From Mucilaginibacter sp. OK283 (GTDB lineage Bacteria; Bacteroidota; Bacteroidia; Sphingobacteriales; Sphingobacteriaceae): a stretch of 64,000 bases of DNA. The notes beneath the pieces are model-generated. The model ran no database searches, was not told where the DNA came from, and saw nothing but the letters and a program-made list of their open reading frames with translations. Positions within the stretch are counted from its first letter, which is position 1, and each line of letters starts with the position of its first letter. The stretch is taken from assembly GCF_900110415.1 (NCBI RefSeq), contig NZ_FODR01000002.1, positions 310,001-374,000 on the forward strand, in the 5' to 3' direction. Below, piece by piece: positions 1-8,342 of the stretch. The position numbers were made by a program, and so were the translations under genes.

Positions 1-318
1 TTTTTTAAGCTTGCCAAAAATTTCTTCCAATGCCGATTGGCGGATGCTTTGCTCGGTTTTAGCGGTGATATTAAAACCGCCGGTTTGCTGATCATCGCTT
101 AAATAGCCTTTTTGCTTAAGTTCATCAATAAAGTCGCCAATACCATAATCATCGTTGGTAAGGTTATATTGCTTATCAAGTTCATTTAGCCAGGCCAATG
201 CTTCGCCTGCATCGCCCGATGTATAGTTGAGCAATTCGAGGAATAATTTCAATAATTCTTCAAATCCGCCTTTAGGGATCTGGTTGGGGGTAAACCTGGA
301 AAATCCAAAACCACGCAT
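1..318 (-). CDS. Probable VWA-domain protein, N-terminal fragment
   Basis: An open frame runs from an ATG at 318 off the left edge, giving the first 106 residues. It begins MRGFGFSRFTPNQIPKGGFE and continues with a helical, acidic stretch containing TSGDAGEALAWLNELDKQY and an IGDFIDELKQKGYL segment. From memory this N-terminus resembles a Bacteroidota family annotated as VWA domain-containing protein, in which the VWA domain lies further downstream and outside the window. The frame has no stop across 106 codons and its codon use looks like its neighbours. No membrane segment or signal peptide is visible, so the product is probably cytoplasmic. The family name is a recollection and could be wrong; that this is a real coding region is much safer. 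Confidence 0.6.
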   Translation of the reverse strand, partial: MRGFGFSRFTPNQIPKGGFEELLKLFLELLNYTSGDAGEALAWLNELDKQYNLTNDDYGIGDFIDELKQKGYLSDDQQTGGFNITAKTEQSIRQSALEEIFGKLKK

Positions 319-428
319 ATCTTGTCCTTTTCTGTACTATAAAGGAACGGATAATTATTATGAAAAGTTTGGAGCAGGAGGGATTAAAACAAATTGTTAG
401 GTAAGAATGACAATTTAGAGGTTTTTAA

Positions 429-460
429 TTTGAGGATTTGAAAATTTGAGGATTTGAAAA
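429..460. repeat. Tandem 16-bp direct repeat (two copies)
   Basis: The unit TTTGAGGATTTGAAAA occurs twice with no spacer, at 429-444 and 445-460, in the gap between the VWA-like gene and the sugar kinase. It is of the same character as word-like intergenic repeats elsewhere in this window, for example near 42700 and 45000. Confidence 0.85.
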
Positions 461-485
461 TGAAACGCGCCAAAACGTTAAGAAT

Positions 486-506
486 TGACAGATGCGAAAT
501 CTGTCA
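486..506. repeat. Short hairpin, 8-bp perfect stem
   Basis: TGACAGAT (486-493) pairs with ATCTGTCA (499-506) around the loop GCGAA. It lies downstream of both converging sides: after the end of the sugar kinase on the minus strand and before the VWA-like start. A T-rich stretch follows on the plus strand only after about 10 bases. It could be a weak terminator or part of a dispersed repeat. Confidence 0.5.
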
Positions 507-546
507 GCCCTTAAATGTTTTTGAATTTTGAATTTTTATTTTTGAA

Positions 547-1425
547 TTAAATATACACCAAACTATTCAAAAGTTCTGTAGGGTAAATAGGGTTGGCGCC
601 GCGCTGGCTGGCAACATATGCACCTACGGTACATGCTTTATCAACAACCATTTGCATAGGGTGTTTAGCCAGCAACCCAGCTACAAAGGTGGCCAGGAAT
701 GCATCGCCTGCGCCTACCGAATCGCCAACTTTTACGGGGCAGCCAGGGCTTTCATAAAACTCGTAATCGTGCCATACTATGGCGCCGTGTTCGCCGCGGG
801 TTACGCAGATGGTGCGGTTATGATATTTGGAGCGGAATTCGGTTATCTGGTCGCGTAAGGAGCGGCTACTGCCGCCAATTAACAAGTTAGCCTCTTCTTC
901 GTTCATTTTCACTACATCGGCGCGGGCAACCAGTGTTTCGATGGTAGAGAGTGTGTAATGTGGCGGGCGTAGGTTTACATCAAATATTTTGAGCGCGTCG
1001 GTTTCGTCGAGCAGGTTGAGTAATGTTTCGCGTGTTTTGGCCGAGCGGCAGGCCAGGCTGCCGTAAACAATGGCCGCCGAATTTTTAGCTGCAGCGTTAA
1101 GCGCATCGGTAGTTTCAATACAATCCCATGAAACAGGTTCGGGTATAATGTAGGTTGCCTGGTTGTTCTCGTCCAGCTGCACGGTAACCTCGCAGGTTGG
1201 GTATTCGTCGTCCTGTTGGATGAGGCCGGAGTACAGCCCGTTTGATTTCAGGAATTCGATCAGCATGTCGCCACTGTTATCCATCCCAACCGAACTTGCA
1301 AAGGCAACTTTTACACCTTGCTGTACAAGATGCCTGGCCACATTCATAGGCGCGCCGCCTGCTTTTTTACCATCGCCAAAAGCATCCCATAAAACTTCGC
1401 CGAAGCTTAATACCTGGTTTTTCAT
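547..1425 (-). CDS. PfkB-family carbohydrate kinase (fructokinase-like)
   Basis: The 292-aa product is the usual length for a ribokinase/PfkB-family sugar kinase, which phosphorylates a free sugar with ATP in the cytoplasm. The N-terminal GGAPMNVARHL segment (about residues 22-32) matches the sugar-binding GG motif. The C-terminal DSVGAGDAFLATF carries the GAGD anion hole and catalytic Asp (D241). The opening VLSFGEVLWD is typical of the fructokinase branch, so fructose is the likely substrate, but this is inferred. The gene stands alone, with no transporter or other sugar gene beside it. Upstream on the minus strand the TATCTTTG at 1461-1454 fits the Bacteroidota -7 consensus TAnnTTTG, and it lies inside a long inverted repeat shared with the divergent gene. 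Confidence 0.88.
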   Translation of the reverse strand: MKNQVLSFGEVLWDAFGDGKKAGGAPMNVARHLVQQGVKVAFASSVGMDNSGDMLIEFLKSNGLYSGLIQQDDEYPTCEVTVQLDENNQATYIIPEPVSWDCIETTDALNAAAKNSAAIVYGSLACRSAKTRETLLNLLDETDALKIFDVNLRPPHYTLSTIETLVARADVVKMNEEEANLLIGGSSRSLRDQITEFRSKYHNRTICVTRGEHGAIVWHDYEFYESPGCPVKVGDSVGAGDAFLATFVAGLLAKHPMQMVVDKACTVGAYVASQRGANPIYPTELLNSLVYI

Positions 1426-1455
1426 AAAAGAGTTTTTTTAAAGGCAGTAAACTCA

Positions 1456-1573
1456 AAGATAGTTTATTTTTTGTCTGAACCGGAATTCACCGAATTAAAG
1501 AATTTTTCAATTTTTTTAACTCTGCTGGTTCCGTAAATTCGGTGAATTCCGGTTCAGATAAATTAACTATCTT
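1456..1573. repeat. Large inverted repeat between divergent genes
   Basis: Two 23-bp arms are exact reverse complements (1474-1496 and 1536-1558), separated by a 39-bp AT-rich loop. Outside them, AAGATAGTT (1456-1464) pairs exactly with AACTATCTT (1565-1573). The outer arms contain the -7-like sequences of both divergent genes (TATCTTTG on minus, TATCTTCA on plus). The element fills almost the whole intergenic space. Confidence 0.9.
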
Positions 1574-1579
1574 CAAATT

Positions 1580-1999
1580 ATGAAAAAACTCTTCCTGTCA
1601 ATCATCCTAATGTTGAGCGTTTACTTATGCCGTGCGCAGGATAAACAAGCTATAGTGAATTTAATGTACACCCAGGAAAAAGCCTGGAACCGCGGCGATG
1701 TTGAAGGGTTTATGCAGGGCTACTGGAAATCAGATTCGCTGGTGTTTGTAGGGAAAAACGGGCCCGACTATGGCTGGCAAACCACGCTTGATCATTACAA
1801 AAAGCGTTACCCGGGCAAGGCTGCTATGGGCCGGCTTAAATTTACCATTTTACAGGTAAAAGTGCTTGATGCCACCAATGCATTTGTTTTGGGAGGCTGG
1901 CACCTTAAGCGCATTAAAGATGAGTTGGGCGGTTATTATACCCTTTGGTTCCGCAAAATTAAAGGCGAATGGAAAATAGTTTGCGACCACACAAGTTAG
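1580..1999 (+). CDS. Exported NTF2-like (SnoaL/DUF4440-type) protein
   Basis: The 139-aa product begins with a clear signal peptide, MKKLFLSIILMLSVYLCRAQ, so the mature protein is probably periplasmic. The remainder, with KAWNRGDVEGFMQGYWKSD, a central aromatic strand and a C-terminal YTLWFRKIKGEWKIVCDH, fits the cone-shaped NTF2-like fold of the DUF4440/SnoaL type. Members of this fold bind small molecules or act as minor enzymes, and no specific function can be read here. A -7-like TATCTTCA ends only five bases before the ATG, so the mRNA may be nearly leaderless. NadR follows 58 bases downstream on the same strand and could be co-transcribed. Confidence 0.78.
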   Translation: MKKLFLSIILMLSVYLCRAQDKQAIVNLMYTQEKAWNRGDVEGFMQGYWKSDSLVFVGKNGPDYGWQTTLDHYKKRYPGKAAMGRLKFTILQVKVLDATNAFVLGGWHLKRIKDELGGYYTLWFRKIKGEWKIVCDHTS

Positions 2000-2057
2000 T
2001 TCCGGATTTGAGATTTGCTCAAAACCTTTTTACATTTGGCCCCCGGGGGTTTAATGG

Positions 2058-3050
2058 ATGAAAAGAGGTTTGGTTATAGGCAAGTTTATGCCTTTGCACA
2101 AAGGGCACATCGCGTTAATTGACTTTGCTTTGCAGCATTGCGATGATCTTATTGTTTTGGTAAGTGCCAGCTATGATGAGCCCATATGGGGAAGCCGTAG
2201 GCTGGAGTGGGTTAAGGAAACTTATAAAGAGAATAATAAGGTGAGGCCGTGGCTGTTAAACTATGATGAAGCCGTTTTGCCAAACACTTCTGCATCGTCT
2301 GAAGGTGTATCCCGCATCTGGGCCAATTATTTGCAAAAGGAATTACCCCCTATTGATATTATATTTGCATCAGAACCTTATGGCGCCTATATGGGAAGGT
2401 TTTTGAATTGCGAAAGCATGATATTTGACGAGCCACGCAAAATAGTACCGGTAACGGCCACGCAGATAAGGGATAAGCCGTTTGCTTTCTGGAATTTTTT
2501 GGCAGATGCTGCCAAGCCTTACTTTACCAAAAAGATATGCCTGCTGGGAACCGAGTCTACCGGCAAAACCACCATGGCAAAACGGTTGGCGCATCATTTT
2601 CATACAGTCGAGGTAGCCGAAATGGCCCGCGATATTTTGGAACATACCAACGAATGTACTGAGGATGATTTGCAGCGGATAGCGGAGCTGCACGCCAAAA
2701 CCATCAACGAAAAGATAAAAGATGCCAACAAGATTTTGTTTGTAGATACCGATCTGAACACTACCCGGTCATACAGTCACTTTTTGTTTGATAAGGATTT
2801 AGAGGTGCCGGAATGGGTTGAGGCGGCCAATCATTTCGATTTGTATATATACCTGGATGTTGATGCCCCATATGTGCAGGACGGCACCAGGCTTAACGAG
2901 GCAGACAGGAACAGGCTGGACGAAAGCCACAAACAGGAATTGGCCAATCATGGTATTCACTATGTTTTGATACAGGGTGATAGTTGGGACGAAAGATTTA
3001 AAAAAGCCGGGAAAGCAGTGGTGCAGTTTATAAAAACAGGAACTGTTTAA
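2058..3050 (+). CDS. nadR: NadR-type NMN adenylyltransferase / ribosylnicotinamide kinase
   Basis: The 330-aa bifunctional enzyme belongs to NAD salvage. Residues 1 to about 155 are a nucleotidyltransferase domain with the HxGH signature (H14 to H17 in MPLHKGH) and the downstream VTATQIRDKP motif, which together transfer AMP to nicotinamide mononucleotide. Residues from about 160 form a P-loop kinase with Walker A GTESTGKT (164-171), which phosphorylates nicotinamide riboside. There is no helix-turn-helix domain before the transferase, so the repressor role of enterobacterial NadR is not expected. No pnuC transporter gene is adjacent. An ATG at 2054 is out of frame; the ATG at 2058 gives the family N-terminus. 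Confidence 0.93.
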   Translation: MKRGLVIGKFMPLHKGHIALIDFALQHCDDLIVLVSASYDEPIWGSRRLEWVKETYKENNKVRPWLLNYDEAVLPNTSASSEGVSRIWANYLQKELPPIDIIFASEPYGAYMGRFLNCESMIFDEPRKIVPVTATQIRDKPFAFWNFLADAAKPYFTKKICLLGTESTGKTTMAKRLAHHFHTVEVAEMARDILEHTNECTEDDLQRIAELHAKTINEKIKDANKILFVDTDLNTTRSYSHFLFDKDLEVPEWVEAANHFDLYIYLDVDAPYVQDGTRLNEADRNRLDESHKQELANHGIHYVLIQGDSWDERFKKAGKAVVQFIKTGTV

Positions 3051-3308
3051 TTGCCCGGCAAATTTTGTATTTCAGCTGTCTATAACCCTAAAGTCAGCCA
3101 TCGTCTTAAATAATTCATTTTTATAACCTTCATTAAAAACAGACTGCTATAACCAAGGGCAAAGCGCAATTTGTAGCCTGCCGGGGCAATCAATTGGGTA
3201 TAATAATTTAACGGTTAATTATACTTACATTCACACAGTTTTGTTTTACAAAAAGGGCTAAATTGCAGAACAAATTTTGCGCATAAGTGTTTCCTCTTAC
3301 AACTAATT

Positions 3309-6035
3309 ATGAGCATAAAAAGATTCCAGGTTTCGGGCAAGTTCAGTGATGTTAGTAACAGCCTGCAGACATCTGATGTTCTGGACTATTTACCGGTAGC
3401 TGTTTATGCATGCGATAACCTTGGATACATCACCGATTACAATAAATCTGCTGCAACACTATGGGGTCGCGAACCGGAAATAGGAAAAGATTTATGGTGT
3501 GGATCATCGAAAATATTAAATAACGATAATGAACCAATTGCACCCGATGAATGGCCTATGGCCCGTAGCCTTAAAGAGGGAATTTGTATTGAAGGAGAGC
3601 CAATAATTATTGAAAGGCAGGACGGTACAAGGATAAATGTGCTGTCATATCCTGTGCCTCGTTTTGACTTGAGCGGGACATTAATTGGCGGCATAAACAC
3701 GTTGATAGATATAACCGGGCAAGTAAAAATGGATCAAAAGCAGGCCATGCTGGCTGCTATAGTTGATACATCGGACGATGCCATCATCAGTAAAACGCTC
3801 CAGGGAATTATTACCAGCTGGAATAAGGCGGCAGAAAGAATGTTTGGTTATACCGAGGCCGAAACGCTTGGTAAACATATATCAATAATTATCCCCGCCA
3901 ACCGGATAGCCGAGGAAGAAACGATAATAAATAATATAGCCAAGGGGAATGCGATAATCCACTTTGAAACCTACCGGTTAACAAAATATGGAAAAGAAAT
4001 CCCCATTTCGCTTTCTGTTTCGGCGATAAGAGACCAGGACGGACGAATAACGGGTGCTTCTAAAATTGCACGGGACCTTACCGATGTATATGCTGCCGAT
4101 GAAAAAAAGGCCGTATTATCGGCCATAGTTGATACATCTGACGATGCTATAATCAACAAAAACCTGCAGGGCATTGTAACCAGCTGGAATAAATCTGCCG
4201 AAAAAACTTTTGGTTATTCGCAGGACGAGGCTATTGGCAAACACATTTCTTTAATCATCCCACAGGACCGGTTGAGTGAAGAGGAAATTATAATACAAAA
4301 TATTTCGGCCGGTAACCGTATCGACCATTTTGAAACGATAAGGATAAAAAAGGACGGGGATACCGTCCCCATTTTACTATCGGTATCTCCGATTAAAGAT
4401 AAAAGCGGCAATGTTATCGGCGCATCTAAAATTGCCCGCGATATCAGCGAAAGAAAAATTGCCGGCGCAAAGCAGGCTATGCTGGCAGCAATAGTAGATA
4501 CATCAGATGACGCTATCATCAGTAAAACGCTGCAGGGCATCGTTACCAGCTGGAATAAAGCTGCCGAAAAAACTTTTGGATATACCGAGAACGAAGTAAT
4601 AGGGAAACACATATCCTTTTTAATCCCAAAGGATAGGTTGCAGGAAGAAGAAATTATTATTCGGAATGTGGCCAATGGTATCAGAGTAGATCATTTTGAA
4701 ACTGTTAGGCTAACCAAAAGCGGGCAACCCATACCAATTTCACTTTCAGTATCGCCAATTAAAGACGATAACGGTATAGTAATTGGGGCCTCGAAAATAG
4801 CACGCGACATAAGCGCCTTAAAAACAGCTTTGCTTAAAACGCAACGTTATGCTGAGCATCTTGAAGTGATTAACTCTTTGAGCAGAACGATTTCGGAAGA
4901 CCTTGACATGGAGGTTATTTTACAAAAAATTACGGATATAACCACACAATTAACAGGCGCGCAATTTGGTGCCTTTATTTATACCGATCGTAAGCTCTCC
5001 ACCGGCGAAGTTTATACATTATGTACATCATCCGGCGCATCTAAGCAGGAATTTGAGCAGTTTAACTTTATGGCAAATTCGTGGCTGTTTAACTTTGCAT
5101 TTACAAGCAATGCTATTATACGCATTGATGATATTAACAAGGTAAGCCTGGCCAGCAAAGGCCTGCCTCGCGGGCATCCGCCTGTTGCAAGTTACCTGGG
5201 CGTTCCGTTAACTGAAAGTTCTGCAAATATTATTGCCGGCCTTTTCTTTGTACATGCAGAAGCCGGTATGTTTACCAGGGAACATGAAGTTATTTTACAG
5301 GCCATATCCCTGCAGGCCGTAATTGCCTTGCAAAATGCCCGGTTATATAAAGAAGTGGTAAATTTGAACCTGAAGAAAGACGAATTTATTGGGATGGCCA
5401 GCCATGAATTAAGAACGCCGCTAACCAGTATTTCCGGATATCTGCAAATTTTAGACCGGTTAGAAACCAATGAAAAAAGCAAAAGGTTTGTATCCAAAAC
5501 CGTGCGGCAGGTCAGAAAACTTTCGTCCCTTGTGTCTGACCTATTAGATGTATCCAAAATTGAGGCTGGAAAGCTGGAACTGAACAAACGCCATTTTAAT
5601 ATAAAAAGAATAGTGGAAGAAGCGATCGAGCTTATTCAGGATGCGCAAATCAGCCATCAAATCAATTTTATATCAAACGTAGATGTTTTAACTATAACAG
5701 CCGACCCTCAAAGGATTGAGCAGGTGATTATTAACCTGCTAACCAATGCTATCAAATATTCGCCTGCCGGCAAAAAAGTAGACGTTGTACTGGAAGATCT
5801 TGGTAGCGAAGTTAAGATTGGGGTTAAAGATTCGGGAATTGGTATAAAACCAGATAAGCAGAAGAATATTTTCAATCGCTTTTACCGGGTCGAGGACCTT
5901 AATCCAAGTATGGCCGGGTTAGGAATAGGGCTTTACATTTGTAAAGAAATTACCGAACGGCATGGCGGAAAACTGTGGGTTGATAGCGCATACGGAGCCG
6001 GCAGCACCTTTTGGTTTTCATTGCCGGTTAAATAA
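3309..6035 (+). CDS. Multi-PAS/GAF sensor histidine kinase
   Basis: The 908-aa protein has no predicted membrane segment, so it is probably a soluble cytoplasmic sensor. In order: a divergent PAS domain (about 20-140), three very similar PAS/PAC units (about 146-265, 268-387, 390-510), a GAF domain (about 530-680), HisKA with phospho-acceptor H699 in ASHELRTP, and a HATPase domain with NLLTNAIKYSP, DSGIGI and GLGIGLYICK. The three middle PAS units recur at exactly 366 bp (122 residues), and each carries TSDDAI and ITSWNKAAE-like or VTSWNK-like words, showing recent internal duplication. No response regulator gene is adjacent, so the partner is unknown. Signal and target cannot be read from the sequence. 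Confidence 0.93.
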   Translation: MSIKRFQVSGKFSDVSNSLQTSDVLDYLPVAVYACDNLGYITDYNKSAATLWGREPEIGKDLWCGSSKILNNDNEPIAPDEWPMARSLKEGICIEGEPIIIERQDGTRINVLSYPVPRFDLSGTLIGGINTLIDITGQVKMDQKQAMLAAIVDTSDDAIISKTLQGIITSWNKAAERMFGYTEAETLGKHISIIIPANRIAEEETIINNIAKGNAIIHFETYRLTKYGKEIPISLSVSAIRDQDGRITGASKIARDLTDVYAADEKKAVLSAIVDTSDDAIINKNLQGIVTSWNKSAEKTFGYSQDEAIGKHISLIIPQDRLSEEEIIIQNISAGNRIDHFETIRIKKDGDTVPILLSVSPIKDKSGNVIGASKIARDISERKIAGAKQAMLAAIVDTSDDAIISKTLQGIVTSWNKAAEKTFGYTENEVIGKHISFLIPKDRLQEEEIIIRNVANGIRVDHFETVRLTKSGQPIPISLSVSPIKDDNGIVIGASKIARDISALKTALLKTQRYAEHLEVINSLSRTISEDLDMEVILQKITDITTQLTGAQFGAFIYTDRKLSTGEVYTLCTSSGASKQEFEQFNFMANSWLFNFAFTSNAIIRIDDINKVSLASKGLPRGHPPVASYLGVPLTESSANIIAGLFFVHAEAGMFTREHEVILQAISLQAVIALQNARLYKEVVNLNLKKDEFIGMASHELRTPLTSISGYLQILDRLETNEKSKRFVSKTVRQVRKLSSLVSDLLDVSKIEAGKLELNKRHFNIKRIVEEAIELIQDAQISHQINFISNVDVLTITADPQRIEQVIINLLTNAIKYSPAGKKVDVVLEDLGSEVKIGVKDSGIGIKPDKQKNIFNRFYRVEDLNPSMAGLGIGLYICKEITERHGGKLWVDSAYGAGSTFWFSLPVK
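3745..4840 (+). repeat. Triplicated PAS-coding unit, 366-bp period
   Basis: The ATAGTTGATACATC-type word starts at 3759, 4125 and (as ATAGTAGATACATC) at 4491, a spacing of exactly 366 bp each time. The similarity continues across each unit in frame with the kinase. Copies 1 and 3 look closer to each other at the start, both reading GATGCTGGC- or CATGCTGGC-like followed by ATCATCAGTAAAACGCT. Confidence 0.88.
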
Positions 6036-6147
6036 GTTACAATATCCCGTTATACAATAGCTCAGAAGCTGTCTAAAAAAAACAGACCGCCTTTGCGGGT
6101 ACCCACCAGCTCAACTGTAAAAAAATAATGACTGCAAATGGTAGTAA

Positions 6148-6165
6148 AGACGCATAATTGCATCT
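6148..6165. repeat. Imperfect short hairpin, possible repeat remnant
   Basis: AGACGCA pairs with TGCATCT around TAAT with one mismatch, followed by TCCCGCGGG. This resembles a dispersed hairpin I associate with related genomes, but only one copy is present here. It lies between the kinase gene and the AraC gene, which converge on this space. Confidence 0.3.
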
Positions 6166-6315
6166 CCCGCGGGTTTAAGTTAACCCATAAAATAAAAAGT
6201 TATCTTAGTGTCCCTAATAAGGATATTTGAAGAATTTCCCTTAAAGAGTTTGGAGCATACAGCCGGCGGTTAAAATGGTATTGGAAAAATACAAGGAATC
6301 CTGAATTAAAAACTA

Positions 6316-7176
6316 TCAGCGTAATTGTTGTTTTCTCACCCAACTCTTCTTAAAATCCGACGGATTTTGGCCCACCATTTTATTGAATAGTTTATTAAAG
6401 TAAGATAAGCTTTCGAAGCCAACAGCGTAACACACTTCAGTTACATTTTTATCCTGCATCAGCAGGTTTTTGGCAACATCAATGCGGTACTGGTTTACAA
6501 AATCGGTGAAGGTGATGTTGGTTTGTTTTTTGAAGTACCTGCAAAAGGCGGCCGTGGTAAAGTTTACTTTGGCGGCCACCACATTTACATCGGGGTGGCG
6601 GTTGTAATTACCGCCGATGTATTCATACACCGCACCCATCCTGATTTTATCTTTCAAGAAAAATTGCAGGCTAATATCCTCATCATTTAAAATGGTTATT
6701 TCGTCAGAATTGGCCAGCACCTGGAAAATCTCCATCAACGCCAATAATTGGCCAAATGAAGTTAACGTCGGCAACTGCTTTAACTTTTGTACGGCTATGC
6801 TTTTGGTTTCGCCATGAAATGCAATGCCATTAGCTGCTTTTTTAAATAGTTGGTTGATGGGGGTAAACTCGGGCGCTGTGCTTACGGCCGTGCCCAAAAA
6901 ATCTTCTCTCAATTGAACAACAATCTGGTGATATTCGTTGCGGAGGCGGTAATCAAAATTAAGATGGGGTAAATTACTGCCGATTAAAACCAAATCGCTT
7001 TGGGTATACCCTGATATGTGCGAACCAACATGCCTTATCCCGGCGTCAGCTTCTACGTATACCAATTCATATTCGGGGTGGTAATGCCATAAAAAGGTAT
7101 TGCGGAGCCTGGGCGAAAATAGCTTGAATGATTTGCCCGGTTCAAAATCAACTACCTCCAATTGTATTTTATCCAT
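6316..7176 (-). CDS. AraC-family transcriptional regulator
   Basis: The 286-aa protein has an N-terminal cupin-like sensing half (about 15-100, with FLWHYHPEYELVYVE and HVGSH) and a C-terminal pair of helix-turn-helix motifs (about 180-282). The second helix-turn-helix ends in the diagnostic EVCYAVGFESLSYFNKLFNKMVG, described here by its key words VGFES and FNKLF, followed by NPSDFKK. The cupin half probably binds a sugar or a related small ligand. It is divergent from the PhyH-type dioxygenase gene, with 124 bp between them, which suggests the regulator acts on that gene; this is inference. A promoter with TTTG and TATCTTTA at 20-bp spacing lies upstream at 7232-7201. Confidence 0.92.
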   Translation of the reverse strand: MDKIQLEVVDFEPGKSFKLFSPRLRNTFLWHYHPEYELVYVEADAGIRHVGSHISGYTQSDLVLIGSNLPHLNFDYRLRNEYHQIVVQLREDFLGTAVSTAPEFTPINQLFKKAANGIAFHGETKSIAVQKLKQLPTLTSFGQLLALMEIFQVLANSDEITILNDEDISLQFFLKDKIRMGAVYEYIGGNYNRHPDVNVVAAKVNFTTAAFCRYFKKQTNITFTDFVNQYRIDVAKNLLMQDKNVTEVCYAVGFESLSYFNKLFNKMVGQNPSDFKKSWVRKQQLR

Positions 7177-7200
7177 TCCTTATTATCCATTGATGTTTAA

Positions 7201-7232
7201 TAAAGATACATATTTGGTCAACACAGAGCAAA
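7201..7232 (-). promoter_or_regulatory. Candidate Bacteroidota promoter for the AraC gene
   Basis: Read on the minus strand, TTTG (7232-7229) is followed after 20 bases by TATCTTTA (7208-7201). The Bacteroidota consensus is TTTG and TAnnTTTG about 19-20 bases apart, so one base of the -7 element deviates. The start codon lies about 25 bases downstream. Confidence 0.5.
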
Positions 7233-7300
7233 TATTGGTCATTGCAAAGAATAGCCACCTTTGCAAGGGGCGGTAGATTTGTATTATTAAACCAATACAA

Positions 7301-8278
7301 ATGATGAAGACAACAGATGCACCCATGACTATGACACCCGGACCGGAAAACGCTCATAAAGAAATTCCTGGCAATCCGTCTACAGCAAAAACAAGCACCA
7401 TACGCCTCAACGAACGCAAGAACAACGAGCCATTGCACATACTCAGCGAAGCTGACTGGAAGTTTTGGGTAGACAATGGATACGTGATTATTAAAAATGC
7501 AGTACCTAAAGAACAGGTTGCCAAACTGGCCGCTTACCTGTGGGAATATGAAGGCAAGGATGCCGATAATATAGAAACCTGGTATAAGAGGCCCAACGCC
7601 CAAATGCAAATGACCGAGTTGAATAACACGGGTATGGTTGAGATTTATAACCAGCAATTGATGTGGGATAATCGCCAGTACCCCAAGGTTCATGCGGCCT
7701 TTGCCGATATTTGGGGCACCGAAAAACTTTGGGTTACTATTGACAGGGCTAACCTGAACTTTCCGCTTAAGCCAGGTTTTGAATACAAGGGTTTTATCCA
7801 TTGGGATTATGATCCCGAAACCAGGCCGCAAAACGTACAGGGTGTACTTGCGCTGGCCGACCAGACTGACGAAACCATGGGCGGTTTTCAGTGCATCCCC
7901 GAATTGTACCGTACCTACGATACCTGGAAACTTACCCAGCCCGCAGATAGAGATCATTACAAACCAGATACTACTGGCTTTGAGATAGAGAAGGTGAAAC
8001 TGGAAGCCGGCGACTTGCTGATATTTAACAGCCTGCAGCCCCATGGTATTCGCCCCAATACCAGTAATAACAAAGTAAGGATAGCCCAATACATTGCTAT
8101 GATGCCCGCCCAGGAAGACAATGAAGAATTGAGGCAGTGGCGCATTAATAGCTGGCGAAGCCGCGAAGCTATGCAAGGCTACGCCTTCCCCGGCGACCCG
8201 ATGGAACGCGAAAAGCAAAACCCGGTTGCAGAATTATCTGATTTAGGAAAGAAGCTCCTGGGATTGGAGAGATGGTAG
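7301..8278 (+). CDS. Phytanoyl-CoA dioxygenase (PhyH) family protein
   Basis: The 325-aa protein fits the Fe(II)/2-oxoglutarate oxygenases of the PhyH family. The metal triad is visible as H167 and D169 in IHWDYD and H248 in QPHGIRPN, with R251 as the likely 2-oxoglutarate ligand. The approximately 30-residue N-terminal tail is Pro/Thr-rich and looks disordered. The substrate is not known; bacterial members hydroxylate varied small molecules. A TAGATTTG at 7271-7278 matches the -7 consensus, but no good -33 element is visible. There are two adjacent ATG codons at 7301 and 7304, and either would serve. The divergent AraC gene is the obvious candidate regulator. Confidence 0.87.
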   Translation: MMKTTDAPMTMTPGPENAHKEIPGNPSTAKTSTIRLNERKNNEPLHILSEADWKFWVDNGYVIIKNAVPKEQVAKLAAYLWEYEGKDADNIETWYKRPNAQMQMTELNNTGMVEIYNQQLMWDNRQYPKVHAAFADIWGTEKLWVTIDRANLNFPLKPGFEYKGFIHWDYDPETRPQNVQGVLALADQTDETMGGFQCIPELYRTYDTWKLTQPADRDHYKPDTTGFEIEKVKLEAGDLLIFNSLQPHGIRPNTSNNKVRIAQYIAMMPAQEDNEELRQWRINSWRSREAMQGYAFPGDPMEREKQNPVAELSDLGKKLLGLERW

Positions 8279-8342
8279 AAGGATGATGTGCTTTGGTTTT
8301 CGTTGGCTGTTTCCTCGCAGCCAACTTTTCCCACATTGGTGT

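Noticed and set aside
652..890. Small plus-strand frames inside the sugar kinase gene
   Set aside because: They are antisense shadows of a well-supported kinase gene.
3745..4840. CRISPR-like array suggested by regular repetition
   Set aside because: The 366-bp period is far too long and is an in-frame PAS domain repeat.
7169..8218. A 349-codon open frame on the minus strand opposite the PhyH gene
   Set aside because: It is entirely antisense to a gene with an intact metal-binding triad, has no recognisable domain, and overlaps the AraC start. The real gene's codon use explains its openness.
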